The notes beneath the pieces were generated by a model, which was not told where the DNA came from, did not search any database, and saw only the letters and a program-made list of their open reading frames with translations. This document shows, piece by piece, positions 18,873 to 28,073 of a DNA stretch of 61,090 bases. Every line of letters starts with the position of its first letter. Position 1 is the stretch's first letter. The position numbers and the translations under genes were made by a program. Origin of the DNA: Candidatus Tityobacter terrigena (GTDB lineage: Bacteria; Vulcanimicrobiota; Vulcanimicrobiia; Vulcanimicrobiales; Vulcanimicrobiaceae). The stretch is taken from NCBI GenBank assembly GCA_003156715.1, contig PMHO01000053.1, positions 254,682-315,771 on the forward strand. The letters run 5' to 3'.

Positions 18873-20237
18873 TTGACGACCATGCTGTTGCGATTGTGGG
18901 CTGCCGGCCTGGCCGGCTGGATCGGTTTTGTGGTCCTTTCGAGCGCCCCTGTGACAGGTTCGTCCAGGCTTAGGGTGCCACGAGAGGTACACGCTGCCGG
19001 GCGAGGCTGCTGCACGTCGGCCGAAACGGTGATTTATCGCTTTCGCGGCGACCTCGATACCGGAAAAGGACCGGATGGAATAGAGCCGGGGACCGGACTA
19101 ACGGCAGACCCCAGCGGCGACGGCGTCCTTTACGGGACGACCGTGTTTGGCGGCAAGTACAGGCACGGAACCGTCTTCAAGTTGACACCGTCAGCGTCCG
19201 GTTACACGGAAAGCGTCGTCTTTTCGTTTCCGAACAGCGGCCCCACCGGCGCCGGCCCCTCCGGCGCACCCGTGCTCGTCGATTTCACCGGCGCGATCTA
19301 CAGCACGACGGGTGGCGGTTCCGGTTCCAACTGCGGGGCAGTCTTCAAGCTGACTCCGACGGCATCGACCTACTCGCTTAGCGTCCTGCACCGCTTTGCA
19401 GTCGCGAGCGACGGCTGCTTCACCGCCTATTCGGGCCTTTACGAAGATGCTAGCGGTGCCCTATACGGCACGACTTTCGCCGGCGGCGAAGGATCTTGCG
19501 ACAGTTATCCTCCGCACGTACAAGGGTGCGGAACCGTGTTCAAGCTGACGCCCACCGCATCCGGGAAATACGGCGCCAAGGTTCTGTATCGTTTCGAAGG
19601 CGGCGACGACGGCTGGAATCCTCGCGCGGGGGTAATCGAGGATGCCAGTGGCGCGCTGTATGGGACGACCAACTCCGGCGGCGAGACCAAGTGCAATTGC
19701 GGGACCGTCTTCAAGCTTACGCCCGCCGGCGGCGGGACGTATACCGAGAGCCTGATCCACGTCTTCGCCATGCACGATACCCCGGGAAAGAATCCTCAAG
19801 GTCCGTTAATCGCCGATTCACAAGGAGACTTCTACGGCGCCGCGTTTAACCGGAGCAACGGTCCTAGCGTCGTTTACGAGTTGGTGCCGTCCCCGTCGAT
19901 GCCCGGCGGTTACGCATTCAAAGTACTCTTTCACTTCGCCGGCGAGGAATTCACGACTTCATTGGTGTTCTGCTCGAGGAGCGGAGCGATATGCGCCACG
20001 ACGCTATTCGGGGGAAGCTACGAGGCGGGCGACGCGATCGAGCTAACGCCTCCGCAAAGCTCCGGCGGGCTGTACGCAGAGACGGTGCTCTACACGTTCT
20101 CGCCTGGCAACGGTGGAGATTACCCGACTTGCTGTTTGGTGTACGCCGGAGGCACGCTCTACGGGACGACGGTGGCTGGCGGCGGACCGAGCGACGAGAT
20201 ATGGGGCGTCGCTTTCAAGCTGAGCCTCCCTAAGTAA
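18873..20237 (+). CDS. Secreted GloVer tandem-repeat protein, copy 3
   Basis: Up to 454 aa. The frame opens with TTG at 18873, 4 bp after a GGAAGG ribosome site; the ATG at 18882 is an alternative start three codons in. A signal peptide covers about residues 1-30. The mature N-terminus has GCCTSAETVIYRF, a block shared almost exactly with the copy at 32001 (GCCTDVETILYHF). These two therefore form a subgroup distinct from the 12861/14354 pair. About seven repeats of LYGTT / GTVFKLTP type follow. It is a probable surface or matrix protein with no known activity. Confidence 0.88.
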   Translation: MTTMLLRLWAAGLAGWIGFVVLSSAPVTGSSRLRVPREVHAAGRGCCTSAETVIYRFRGDLDTGKGPDGIEPGTGLTADPSGDGVLYGTTVFGGKYRHGTVFKLTPSASGYTESVVFSFPNSGPTGAGPSGAPVLVDFTGAIYSTTGGGSGSNCGAVFKLTPTASTYSLSVLHRFAVASDGCFTAYSGLYEDASGALYGTTFAGGEGSCDSYPPHVQGCGTVFKLTPTASGKYGAKVLYRFEGGDDGWNPRAGVIEDASGALYGTTNSGGETKCNCGTVFKLTPAGGGTYTESLIHVFAMHDTPGKNPQGPLIADSQGDFYGAAFNRSNGPSVVYELVPSPSMPGGYAFKVLFHFAGEEFTTSLVFCSRSGAICATTLFGGSYEAGDAIELTPPQSSGGLYAETVLYTFSPGNGGDYPTCCLVYAGGTLYGTTVAGGGPSDEIWGVAFKLSLPK

Positions 20238-20292
20238 GCTCACGTTGGAAAAGGCAGCGTGCAATCGAGTTCAACAGTTCAACGCCTCACGC

Positions 20293-20322
20293 GACTTAAC
20301 ACAAGACGCGTTGTCATGGAAC
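20293..20322. repeat. Degenerate copy of the 30-bp inverted-repeat motif
   Basis: Left arm GACTTAACACAA (20293-20304) is followed by a 6-bp spacer and a right side starting TTGTCA. The left arm matches the consensus GACTTGACACAA at 11 of 12 positions; the right arm is eroded after TTGT. It lies in the 360-bp gap between the GloVer gene ending at 20237 and the small gene at 20598, which otherwise shows nothing. Confidence 0.4.
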
Positions 20323-20597
20323 ATTCGATCTGGACTAGACGAGCTATGACGTCCTGGCCGCTGGTGGCGGCGAAGCCGTTTACAGCACGTCGCCGACCGG
20401 CCATTGAAAGCCCGTCAATTCCCCGCATCTGTCTGCTCACGCGATGATAGGCCACGATTTGAGCCATTGTGTCCTACCTCCATGCGAAGGCTAGTGCCCA
20501 AGCCGGAAAGAGAAACGTCCAATGAGTAACGCTGCGCAGCAGCAGGGGCGTCAAGGCTCAAACCGAAAAACGCCGCCTAGCTAAGGGAAGGTCCGCC

Positions 20598-20909
20598 ATG
20601 CGCATAGTGCCGCTGCTTTTTACGCTCACGCTCGTCGGCGTCAGCGCTCCTGCCAGCAGTTCACCGACCATGCCGCGTGCCGCAATCGCCTACTCCACGG
20701 CGGCCCCTGCCGCGGCCCTGCGGCTCTTCTCGACCGAAGACGCCGCCGGAGCGCATCGCCCGAAAGACGAGGTCGTCTGGCTTGACACTAACAGCGGTAT
20801 TTATCATGAGAAAGGTATGCGGTGGTACGGGCGAACGAAACATGGTGCATTCGTTTGCCGCAGAGAGGCCGACGCTGCCGGCGACCGCGATACGCGTAAC
20901 CGTCAATGA
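20598..20909 (+). CDS. Small secreted protein with conserved VWLDTNSG-YH motif, unknown function
   Basis: 103 aa. A signal peptide (about 1-22) is followed by a variable linker and a compact C-terminal motif, 'VVWLDTNSGIYHEKGMRWYGRTKHGAFVCRREAD---DR'. I recall the same pattern (W-N-T-SG-YH---T-WYG-TK-G-YM-E-A---G-R) as a short, widespread bacterial module of unknown role, often at the end of secreted proteins. A good Shine-Dalgarno (AAGGGAAGG, about 20583-20591) precedes the ATG. Its stop overlaps the next gene's start (ATGA), implying translational coupling and a shared job. Confidence 0.75.
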   Translation: MRIVPLLFTLTLVGVSAPASSSPTMPRAAIAYSTAAPAAALRLFSTEDAAGAHRPKDEVVWLDTNSGIYHEKGMRWYGRTKHGAFVCRREADAAGDRDTRNRQ

Positions 20910-21949
20910 AACGCGCCGCGCTGACGATCGCGAGTCGGATTAGAGGTGGATGCCTGCTGGTCGCATCATTTGCCCTTTCTGCGTGCGCTGCGGGAGCCTT
21001 ATCGCGCGGCCCTTCGCCGCAGGCTCTTCAACGGGTGACATTCGTCGCCCAGACGCGCCGCCCGCCAGCTGTATGCCCCTGCCTGTACGTCACAAACTAC
21101 GGCAGCGACAGCGTGACCGTATATCCTGCGGGTGCGACCGGCAACCAAGCGCCGATCCAGAACATTACGGGCTCGAACACGGGATTAATAGAGCCCATCG
21201 GCGTCGCCGTTGACGAGAGCGGCAATATCTATGTAGCGAACGAGGGCAGCAGCGTCTCTGTCTATGCGGCGGGTTCGACTGGCAATGTCAGTCCGATCCA
21301 AACCATCAGTGGCTCAAAAACAAGACTGACCAATCCTTTTAGCGTCGCGGTCGATGCTAACGCAAACATCTACGTCGATAATAATTCAGGTGACGGCAGC
21401 ATTACCGTTTTTGCCGCCGGCGCAAGCGGGAACGTTGCGCCAGTTCGGACAATCAGGGGGCCGAAGACGGGCATGAACGGCCCATTATTTGTCGCCCTTG
21501 ACGCCGACGCCAATATCTACGTCTCAAACTTCGCCGGATCCGCGGTGACCGTCTACGCTGCGGGCGCCAGCGGCGATGTGCCGCCAACCCGAACCGTTCA
21601 CGGCGGGAAAACGGGGCTACGCTATCCATGGGGCATTGCGCTAGATAGTGGCGACAGAATCTTCGTTACGAATCCCGACCCCTATGGCAGTGATAATGGA
21701 CCTGGAAGGGTGCTCGTCTATGCAGCGGGGCTAAACGGTGACATCAGGCCGACCCAAGTGATTCGCGGTAAAAAGTTGAAATTTCCAGCTGATGTCGCAG
21801 TAGACGCCAGCGACGCCGTCTACGTTCCGGCAGGTAACAATGAAGTGCTCCGATACGCTGCAGACTCTTCCGGCAGTTTCAAGGTTACCGGAGTTCTGCA
21901 CGGCAGCAACACTGCGATAAATGGCGCTCTGGGGATCGCTGTCCGCTAG
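20906..21949 (+). CDS. NHL-type beta-propeller lipoprotein
   Basis: 347 aa lipoprotein with lipobox LSAC (Cys about 27). After a short linker come about six repeats of the pattern 'GVAVDESGNIYVAN---SVSVYAAGSTGNVSPIQTISG', an NHL/SMP-30-like six-bladed propeller common in acidobacterial-type genomes. The ATGA overlap with the small secreted protein gene upstream couples their translation. It probably acts at the outer face of a membrane in ligand or protein binding. No catalytic residues can be assigned. Confidence 0.85.
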   Translation: MKRAALTIASRIRGGCLLVASFALSACAAGALSRGPSPQALQRVTFVAQTRRPPAVCPCLYVTNYGSDSVTVYPAGATGNQAPIQNITGSNTGLIEPIGVAVDESGNIYVANEGSSVSVYAAGSTGNVSPIQTISGSKTRLTNPFSVAVDANANIYVDNNSGDGSITVFAAGASGNVAPVRTIRGPKTGMNGPLFVALDADANIYVSNFAGSAVTVYAAGASGDVPPTRTVHGGKTGLRYPWGIALDSGDRIFVTNPDPYGSDNGPGRVLVYAAGLNGDIRPTQVIRGKKLKFPADVAVDASDAVYVPAGNNEVLRYAADSSGSFKVTGVLHGSNTAINGALGIAVR

Positions 21950-22126
21950 GTTTCCAACAAGCCTTATTCGACGCGGCAGCGTCGAACTCGGCGGCAAAGC
22001 GCCTCAGGTGTCCACTGGAAATCGCCCCACGGAGTGCCGCGCCTCTCGGGACGCGCGTAGCAGCGCACGTATACGGGCTCGCTGCTCATACGGCGGCGGC
22101 TCCGTTTCGATTTCGGGTGGAGTTGA

Positions 22127-22156
22127 TGCTTGACAACGACAGTCTTGTGTCAACCG
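22127..22156. repeat. 30-bp inverted-repeat motif copy, upstream of propeller lipoprotein gene
   Basis: TTGACA (22130-22135) faces TTGTGTCAA (22145-22153). Aligned on the 6-bp spacer, the right arm matches the consensus TTGTGTCAAGTC at 9 of 12 positions and the left at 7 of 12. It lies 176 bp upstream of the ATG at 22332, in a 380-bp gap that holds no other clear feature. Confidence 0.45.
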
Positions 22157-22331
22157 CCAACGGTGAGGGCCGATCGGAATGACGAATTGCGTTCGAGGTG
22201 TCGGCCTTCTGAGCGCATGCAGAGTTCTGCTGGTCGCCACTTGGCCGTCGCTGCATGGACAACAAGGTCTCGTGGCAGGGGCAAAGACGCCAACTACACG
22301 AAGAGCCGGCCTTGAATCGACGAGGACCGGA

Positions 22332-23519
22332 ATGCCGAGCTTGAGTCTAGGCCATTACGCCGTCAGTGCAGCAGCAGCTTTCGCATTGCTTACCGGCTGC
22401 GGCGGATTGCAGTCGCCGATCGGCGCACGCGCAGCGCCGCCCTCAACCTTTTACGCGCAGGCGAGCCGGGCACAAAGCGTGGGCACGGGAAACTCTACCG
22501 TTCACTTCGTTTACGCGGCTAACTATAGTTCCGACAATGTTTCCGCATACGCAATAGATGCGAGTGATGGTGCCTTGACGCAGGTGGCGGGGTCGCCGTT
22601 TGCAGCGGGCGGATTCTCAATCGCGGTCGCGATTGATCCGACGGGCAAGTTCGCCTATGTGGCAAACCCTTATACCGGCAATGTTTCCGCCTACGCCATC
22701 AACGCGAGCAGTGGCGCCTTAACGCAGCTGCCAGACTCGCCCGTTCCGGCCGGCACCGACCCGTTCGGAGTGGCGGTCAATCCTTCGGGCAAGTTCGCCT
22801 ACGTGGCCAATGAGGGATCCGGCAATGTCACCGTCTACGCCATTAGGCGCAGTGGTGCTTTGACGCAAGTGAAGGGGTCGCCGTTTGCCGCAGGCGGCTT
22901 TCCGGTTGGAGTCGCAATCGATCCCACCGGCAAATTCGCCTACGTGACGAACATTGACTATTCTTCAGGTAGCGTTTTCGCCTACGCCATCAATGCGAGC
23001 AGCGGCGCCTTGACGCAGGTGCCGGGGTCGCCCTTTGCAGAGGGGACCTACCCGACGGAAGTGGCGATCGAGCCTTCGGGCAAGTTCGCCTATGTGACCA
23101 ACCAAGGTTCTAGCGATGTTTCCGCTTATGCGATCAACGCGAAAAGTGGCGCGTTGACGCAAATAAAGGGATCGCCGTTTGCAGCGGGCACGACTCCCAT
23201 CGGAGTGGCGGTCGATCCGACGGGCAAGTTCGCCTACGTGGCCAATGAAGGTTACAACGGCAATGGCAATGTTTCCGCCTACGCAATTAACGCGCGTAGT
23301 GGCGTCTTGACGCAGGTCCACGGATCGCCGTTTGCAGCCGGCGCCCTCGAATCGTACGGGATAGCGATCGATCCGACGGGCAAGTTCGCTTACGTGAGCA
23401 ACTATGGTTCTGATAGTGTTTCCGGCTTCGCCATCAACGGAAAAACCGGTGTGTTAAAGCCAGTGCAGGGATCGCCGTTTGCAGCGGGCTACAGCCCGAC
23501 CGGAGTCGCGATCCGGTAG
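22332..23519 (+). CDS. Lactonase-like (YncE/6-phosphogluconolactonase-type) beta-propeller lipoprotein
   Basis: 395 aa from the ATG at 22332, chosen because it gives a lipoprotein signal (lipobox LTGC); the longer frame from 22179 adds a second, unlikely N-terminus. The mature part is eight to nine near-identical repeats of about 43 residues: 'GKFAYVANYGSDNVSAYAINASSGALTQVPGSPFAAG--PTGVAIDPT'. This matches the lactonase/YVTN family propeller. High identity between the repeats implies recent expansion or gene conversion. Surface location is likely. Fragments of the same family occur at 29689. Confidence 0.88.
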   Translation: MPSLSLGHYAVSAAAAFALLTGCGGLQSPIGARAAPPSTFYAQASRAQSVGTGNSTVHFVYAANYSSDNVSAYAIDASDGALTQVAGSPFAAGGFSIAVAIDPTGKFAYVANPYTGNVSAYAINASSGALTQLPDSPVPAGTDPFGVAVNPSGKFAYVANEGSGNVTVYAIRRSGALTQVKGSPFAAGGFPVGVAIDPTGKFAYVTNIDYSSGSVFAYAINASSGALTQVPGSPFAEGTYPTEVAIEPSGKFAYVTNQGSSDVSAYAINAKSGALTQIKGSPFAAGTTPIGVAVDPTGKFAYVANEGYNGNGNVSAYAINARSGVLTQVHGSPFAAGALESYGIAIDPTGKFAYVSNYGSDSVSGFAINGKTGVLKPVQGSPFAAGYSPTGVAIR

Positions 23520-24371
23520 GGACACAAGAGCCTTAGTCTTTGAAGGGCTCGCTTAGTGTACAGTTCGTACGCATCGTATTACGCTGCAGCACTGGGTAGC
23601 CCGCGCGGTTAATGCACAGCTATACCATAACTGCCATACAGTACCGCACCAAAGATCGCCGGCCGCCGGCGATCGAGCTTAAATCGACGCCAAAGCCCAA
23701 AGGCGCCAGAAATCGTCTTGAAATGAAGCCCCTACCATCGCTTCTCGCCGACTCGCTTGATCTCCAGGTCGTCCAGAACGTCAACCCCAACCTGACCACT
23801 CAGGTGAGGGCCTTTCGATTACTGAGGCCGGTCCCGTTTCGATTACCGCGCGCAGTCGGAAAAATCGGACGACGTGGAAGACTTGGCACAATGTCCCTTG
23901 TGCAAAGCCCGAGTCTAGTCTGCTGACTTGATGCCGCTTAGAGGTTTTACTGCGCGGAGTTTCCTGTCAAGGGTTCCGCCGTTACTACCGCCACCGACCC
24001 AGACGATCAGCGTTCAGCCACGCGGTCCGGTCACGCCTTTTGGCACGCGGTGAAAAGAGACGCCTACCCGACGCAATCGCAATAGCTTGTGTCAACTTCG
24101 AGCTTCATTCGGGTACGATATAATTGACGAACGTAGGCCGAGTGAAGTCTACGCGCCGCGCCACCGAGCCGCTGCGCCGCACGAGGGGCTATCATCTCCC
24201 TATTCCGGGGACCTCGATCGAGCCTGATGCGATCGGCATGCGAGCGCGGTTCGAGCGCTAGCTTCTCGGCGATGGCACTTCGGCCGTCGAGCGGCGCCCG
24301 ATGCCACCGCCAGTGCCTCAGATTTGCTATGACGAAGGCGCGGCCGTGCGGCCTGCGCTACGTCTCGGGCC
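23520..24371. other. Gene-free stretch with two copies of the inverted-repeat motif
   Basis: About 850 bp without a supportable gene. GACTTGGCACAA (23880-23891), a 6-bp spacer and TTGTGCAAAGCC (23898-23909) form a good copy of the 30-bp motif. A half-site TTGTGTCAACTT lies at 24087-24098. About 20 bases after it, the sequence resembles that following the copy at 29996, suggesting the repeated unit is longer than 30 bp. Nothing else is identified. Confidence 0.45.
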
Positions 24372-25610
24372 ATGCGCACGCGAGGACTTCAGATCGCAGG
24401 CGGTCTTGCCGTCTGCACGGCCGCGGCACTTTGGAGCGGCTGCGCCGGCGGAATCGGGAGGACGGCGGTTCCATCTTCTCCGGCGGGAGCGGCGCGCTCG
24501 AACGCCGGTGCGGCCGAGGTCATCTCGTCGCCGGGCTTCGCGAGCGTCCGGCGCGCCTGTCCCGAAACCGATCCGGACGTCCCGCACTGCGAGGCAGTCG
24601 TGCGCACCGACGGGGCCTCGAACAACGGGTACCTGCCGAGCGACTTGCAGGCGGCGTACAACCTCCCGTCGACGACGGCAGGTTCGGGGCAGACCGTGGC
24701 GCTCGTCGAGCTGCTCGACGACCCAAATGTCGAAGCGGATCTGTTCTACTACCGTAACACCTTCAATCTGCCGGTGTGCTCGACGCTCAACGGCTGCTTC
24801 ACGCGCGTCAACGAAAACGGAAAAGCCGGCGACTATCCGCCGGCAAGCCAAGACGCCGCCATCGAGACGTCGGTCGATCTCGACATGGTCTCTGCGGTAT
24901 GTCCCAACTGCAAGGTCATTCTCGTCGAAGGCAAATCGGACACGTGGAAGAGCCTCGGAGCGTCGGTCGACGAGGCGGTCAACCTGGGCGCAAATATCGT
25001 CAGCGTGAGCTACGGTGGATCGAGCAAGAAGGTCGATCCCTCCGACTACGACCACAAGGGCGTCGTGATTCTCGCCGCCGGCGGAGACGACGGATATCTG
25101 GGCCATCGCGATCAAGAGCCGGCCGATTTCCCGACGGTCGTCGCGGTCGGCGGCACGTCGCTCACGCGTAACAGCGGAACCGGAAGTGGCCGCGGTTGGA
25201 CCGAGATCGTTTGGTCCGGCACGGGCAGCGGGTGCTCGTCGTTCGCCAAGCCGTCGTGGCAGCACGATCCCGGTTGTAGCGGGCGGACCGCAAACGACAT
25301 CTCGGCGGTGGCCGATCCGGCAACCGGCGTCGCGGTCTACGATACGTATCAGGAATCTGGCTGGATGCAAATCGGCGGGACCAGTGTGTCGACGCCGCTT
25401 AACGCGAGCGTGTTCGCACTCGCCGGAAACGCTGCGCGGCAAAATGCCGCCGAGACCTTCTATAAGAAGGCGCACCATCAGTACCTCAACGACATCACGT
25501 CCGGCTTTAACGGCGGCTGTCCGAGAAGGTACCAGTATCTTTGCACGGGCGAGCCGGGCTACAACGGTCCGTCGGGATGGGGAACGCCGAACGGCATCGC
25601 GGCTTACTAA
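24372..25610 (+). CDS. S53 (sedolisin)-type peptidase lipoprotein without pro-domain
   Basis: 412 aa. The lipobox is WSGC (about Cys24). The catalytic domain starts almost at once (about residue 80, GYLPSDLQAAYNLPSTTAGSGQTVALVELL). S53 residues are visible: Glu and Asp in AAIETSVDLDMVSA, the oxyanion Asp in AAGGDDGYLG, and Ser in GGTSVSTP. The Ca-site segment NDITSG and the terminal GWGTPNG are present. The usual pro-kumamolisin activation domain is missing, so the enzyme is either made active, folded with help from another protein, or used as a binding scaffold. It is the first gene of a run of four co-directional, closely spaced genes. Confidence 0.88.
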   Translation: MRTRGLQIAGGLAVCTAAALWSGCAGGIGRTAVPSSPAGAARSNAGAAEVISSPGFASVRRACPETDPDVPHCEAVVRTDGASNNGYLPSDLQAAYNLPSTTAGSGQTVALVELLDDPNVEADLFYYRNTFNLPVCSTLNGCFTRVNENGKAGDYPPASQDAAIETSVDLDMVSAVCPNCKVILVEGKSDTWKSLGASVDEAVNLGANIVSVSYGGSSKKVDPSDYDHKGVVILAAGGDDGYLGHRDQEPADFPTVVAVGGTSLTRNSGTGSGRGWTEIVWSGTGSGCSSFAKPSWQHDPGCSGRTANDISAVADPATGVAVYDTYQESGWMQIGGTSVSTPLNASVFALAGNAARQNAAETFYKKAHHQYLNDITSGFNGGCPRRYQYLCTGEPGYNGPSGWGTPNGIAAY

Positions 25611-25626
25611 CGATGAGGAGCATTTG

Positions 25627-26595
25627 ATGAAATCTCGCAGATCGACGGTCCTTCTCGCGGGCGCCACTGGGCTGGCGCTAGCGGCAACCGTGGAGGCCGC
25701 CGCCTTTCCGCGTGCCGTCGCGCGCAACGTCGTCCCGCCGACAACGGCGATGTCGAAGACCGCGCGTCACGGTTGGATGCCACCGAACGCCAAGAGCATG
25801 AAACTCCTCTACGTCTCCGACTACACCGAGAGCCTGATCCTCGCGTATCAGCAGGGGCGCGAGAGCTCCGGACCCATCGGCGAGATCGTCGACGGTATTT
25901 CGACGCCGCAAGGCATCGCCGTGGACTCGTCCGGAACGCTCTACGTCGCGAATCAGGGCAACGACACGATCACCGAATATCCGGCAGGGGCGAGCGAACC
26001 GACCGTCACTCTATCGTCGGGGATCGACGAGCCGCTCGACGTCGCGGTCGGTGAGGACAGCGTCCTCTATGTGACCGAAGGGTCGGCCGACAAGATCGTG
26101 GAGTTCGCCGAGGGCGCCACGTCGCCGAGCGAGTCGATTACGATCACCCATCCGAGCGACGGGGTGACCTCCAAGAACAGTGATCTCTATGCGACCAACA
26201 ATCTGCATTTCTCGTCGGCCGGCGGCGAAGTCGTGCGCTGCAAGCCGCTCGAGCGCCGGTGCGAGTCGACCGGAATCTCGGTTGGTTACGCGCAAGGCAT
26301 CACAATCGACTCCCAAGGTAATCTGCTCGTCGGCGACTACTATCACGAAGAGATCGACGTCTTCCCACCGGGTTCGACAAGCCCGAGCCGTCAGATCGCC
26401 TTAACCTATCAAGAACCCGGTAAGCTCGCGCTCAACAAGAACGACTCGGTGCTCTACATGTGCGACCCGGCTGACTTCGCCGTCGACCTGATCAACTATT
26501 CGACCGGAGCGATCACGAGCACGTTCACATACGGGCCGTCTGACGAGCTGGAAGGCCTGGCACTCTATCCCGGTCAGAAACCCGGAAAGCCGTAG
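25627..26595 (+). CDS. Secreted NHL-type beta-propeller protein
   Basis: 322 aa from the ATG at 25627, which has AGGAG (25616-25620) 6 bp upstream; the frame is open much further upstream, but that part is the shadow of the S53 gene. A signal peptide (about 1-25) is followed by six repeats such as 'GIAVDSSGTLYVANQGNDTITEYPAGASEP', a six-bladed NHL/SMP-30-like propeller. It starts 16 bp after the S53 gene stop and is likely co-transcribed. It may bind a substrate or product of the peptidase; that is inference. Confidence 0.88.
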   Translation: MKSRRSTVLLAGATGLALAATVEAAAFPRAVARNVVPPTTAMSKTARHGWMPPNAKSMKLLYVSDYTESLILAYQQGRESSGPIGEIVDGISTPQGIAVDSSGTLYVANQGNDTITEYPAGASEPTVTLSSGIDEPLDVAVGEDSVLYVTEGSADKIVEFAEGATSPSESITITHPSDGVTSKNSDLYATNNLHFSSAGGEVVRCKPLERRCESTGISVGYAQGITIDSQGNLLVGDYYHEEIDVFPPGSTSPSRQIALTYQEPGKLALNKNDSVLYMCDPADFAVDLINYSTGAITSTFTYGPSDELEGLALYPGQKPGKP

Positions 26596-26613
26596 CGTTT
26601 GCGAGGGTTCTCA

Positions 26614-27174
26614 ATGCGCGAATCGTTTCGTGGGATGTGCCTGGGGGCCGCGGTCGTGGCCGGCACCCTTTCGCTGGTGGGCGCCGGGCCGGCCGCGCGT
26701 GTCGTTCCGGGCCGCCCCCAAAGTCCCCAAAGTCCGGCGCTAAGGGTCGATCGACCGTCCGCCGGCGAGCTCGCGCCGGCGCGCCTCGTCAATGCCGGCG
26801 CCACAACGGCGAGTTCCAGTTGCCCGTCGAACGACGCGGCGTGCTTCACGATCTCGGAAGACAAGCCGGCGACGTCGACGTGGTGCATCAGCAAGCTCGG
26901 CAAGTGTACCGAAGGCCTTGAGGGGCCGCAGCGCTGGTCGGCGCACGCGTACTATTGCCCCGCCTCGGGTTCGTGCATGCAGACTTTTAAGATCAAAGCG
27001 ACGTGGGATCCGAGGCGTGGTAACCCGTCGTCGGAAACGATCTCGACTCGGCTCAAGAAGCCGACCGACGGCTACACGTACCAAGTGGATTTCTTGGCGT
27101 GTCCGGTCCATCCAACTCCCAGCGATCCGGGGTGCATCGAAGGTGACGAAGGCGTCGAGATCGTTCGGCCGTAG
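26614..27174 (+). CDS. Secreted Cys-containing protein of unknown function
   Basis: 186 aa from the ATG at 26614; a TTG at 26599 would add five residues. A signal peptide covers about residues 1-28. A low-complexity Pro/Ala linker precedes a compact domain with eight Cys (SSCPSNDAACFTISEDK, WCISKLGKCTEG, YYCPASGSCMQTFK, FLACPVHP, DPGCIEG), suggesting a disulfide-stabilised extracellular fold. I do not recognise the family. It lies 18 bp downstream of the NHL propeller gene and 9 bp upstream of the dioxygenase gene, so it is probably in the same operon. Confidence 0.7.
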   Translation: MRESFRGMCLGAAVVAGTLSLVGAGPAARVVPGRPQSPQSPALRVDRPSAGELAPARLVNAGATTASSSCPSNDAACFTISEDKPATSTWCISKLGKCTEGLEGPQRWSAHAYYCPASGSCMQTFKIKATWDPRRGNPSSETISTRLKKPTDGYTYQVDFLACPVHPTPSDPGCIEGDEGVEIVRP

Positions 27175-27183
27175 CACGCGAGC

Positions 27184-27996
27184 ATGGTGATCGAATTGCT
27201 TTCACCGGCCCTGGGCGCGGTGGTGACGGACGTAGACCTCTCGGCTCCGCTCGCCGACCGCGAGATCGCCGGGCTGCGAGAGGCGCTCGAGCAACATCTC
27301 GTGCTGATCTTTTGCAACCAAACGCTCGCGCCGGCACAGCAGCGCGACCTGGCCGAGCGTTTCGGCGAACTATACGTTCATCCGTTCTTCCCGGGCGTGG
27401 AGGGCGCTCGTGGTATCGTTGCGTTCGAGCACGGTGACGCGCGCGAGGCCGCGCAGAACGATTGGCATAGTGACGTCACGTTCGTTGCTAAGCCGCCCAA
27501 ATGGTCACTGCTATACGGCGAACTGATCCCGCCGCTCGGTGGCGACACACTTTGGGCTAGCATGTATGCTGCTTACGAGGCGCTTTCGCCCGCGATGCAG
27601 CGCATGATTGAGGGGCTGCACGCCCTACACGACTTCAGCAAAGACTTTCCGCCGCAACGCTTCGCCACGTACGGTCTCGATGTGTCGCCCGCCGAGGTTT
27701 ACGCTGCCAATCCACCAGTCGCGCACCCCCTGATTCGCGTGCATCCGCAGACCGGCCGCAAGGCGATCTACGTGAACTCGTCGTTTACCACGCATGTCGA
27801 AGGGCTGCGGCCGCGCGAGAGTGCTGCCTTGCTCGGTTTCCTGTTCGCGCACGTTGCGGAGCCCGAATTTCAGGTTCGCTGGCGCTGGTCGCCAGGCGAC
27901 GTCGCATTCTGGGACAACCACTGGACGCAGCACTACGCGGTGTCGGATTACTTTCCGGCGCGGCGGCGCGTGCGGCGGGCGACGATCCTGGACTAG
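27184..27996 (+). CDS. TauD/TfdA family Fe(II)/2-oxoglutarate-dependent dioxygenase
   Basis: 270 aa, typical length. The iron-binding facial triad is visible: His and Asp in NDWHSDVTF and the distal His in FWDNHWTQHYAVSDY, followed by the Arg-rich RRRVRRATI segment that binds 2-oxoglutarate. Family members hydroxylate taurine, alkyl sulfates, phenoxyacetates or other small acids in the cytoplasm; the substrate here is not evident. It starts 9 bp after the upstream secreted-protein gene, an odd partner for exported proteins, so co-transcription may be incidental. Confidence 0.93.
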   Translation: MVIELLSPALGAVVTDVDLSAPLADREIAGLREALEQHLVLIFCNQTLAPAQQRDLAERFGELYVHPFFPGVEGARGIVAFEHGDAREAAQNDWHSDVTFVAKPPKWSLLYGELIPPLGGDTLWASMYAAYEALSPAMQRMIEGLHALHDFSKDFPPQRFATYGLDVSPAEVYAANPPVAHPLIRVHPQTGRKAIYVNSSFTTHVEGLRPRESAALLGFLFAHVAEPEFQVRWRWSPGDVAFWDNHWTQHYAVSDYFPARRRVRRATILD

Positions 27997-28073
27997 CCGG
28001 TCCACCGAAGGCTCGGCGCCGCGCGCCGAGAATGTCTGCCGAAGTGCCGGCTCGCCGTTAATCGGGAGGCGCG

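Noticed and set aside
23612..23926. 104-codon plus-strand frame in the 23.5-24.4 kb gap
   Set aside because: No ribosome site and no protein character; it also overlaps the inverted-repeat motif.
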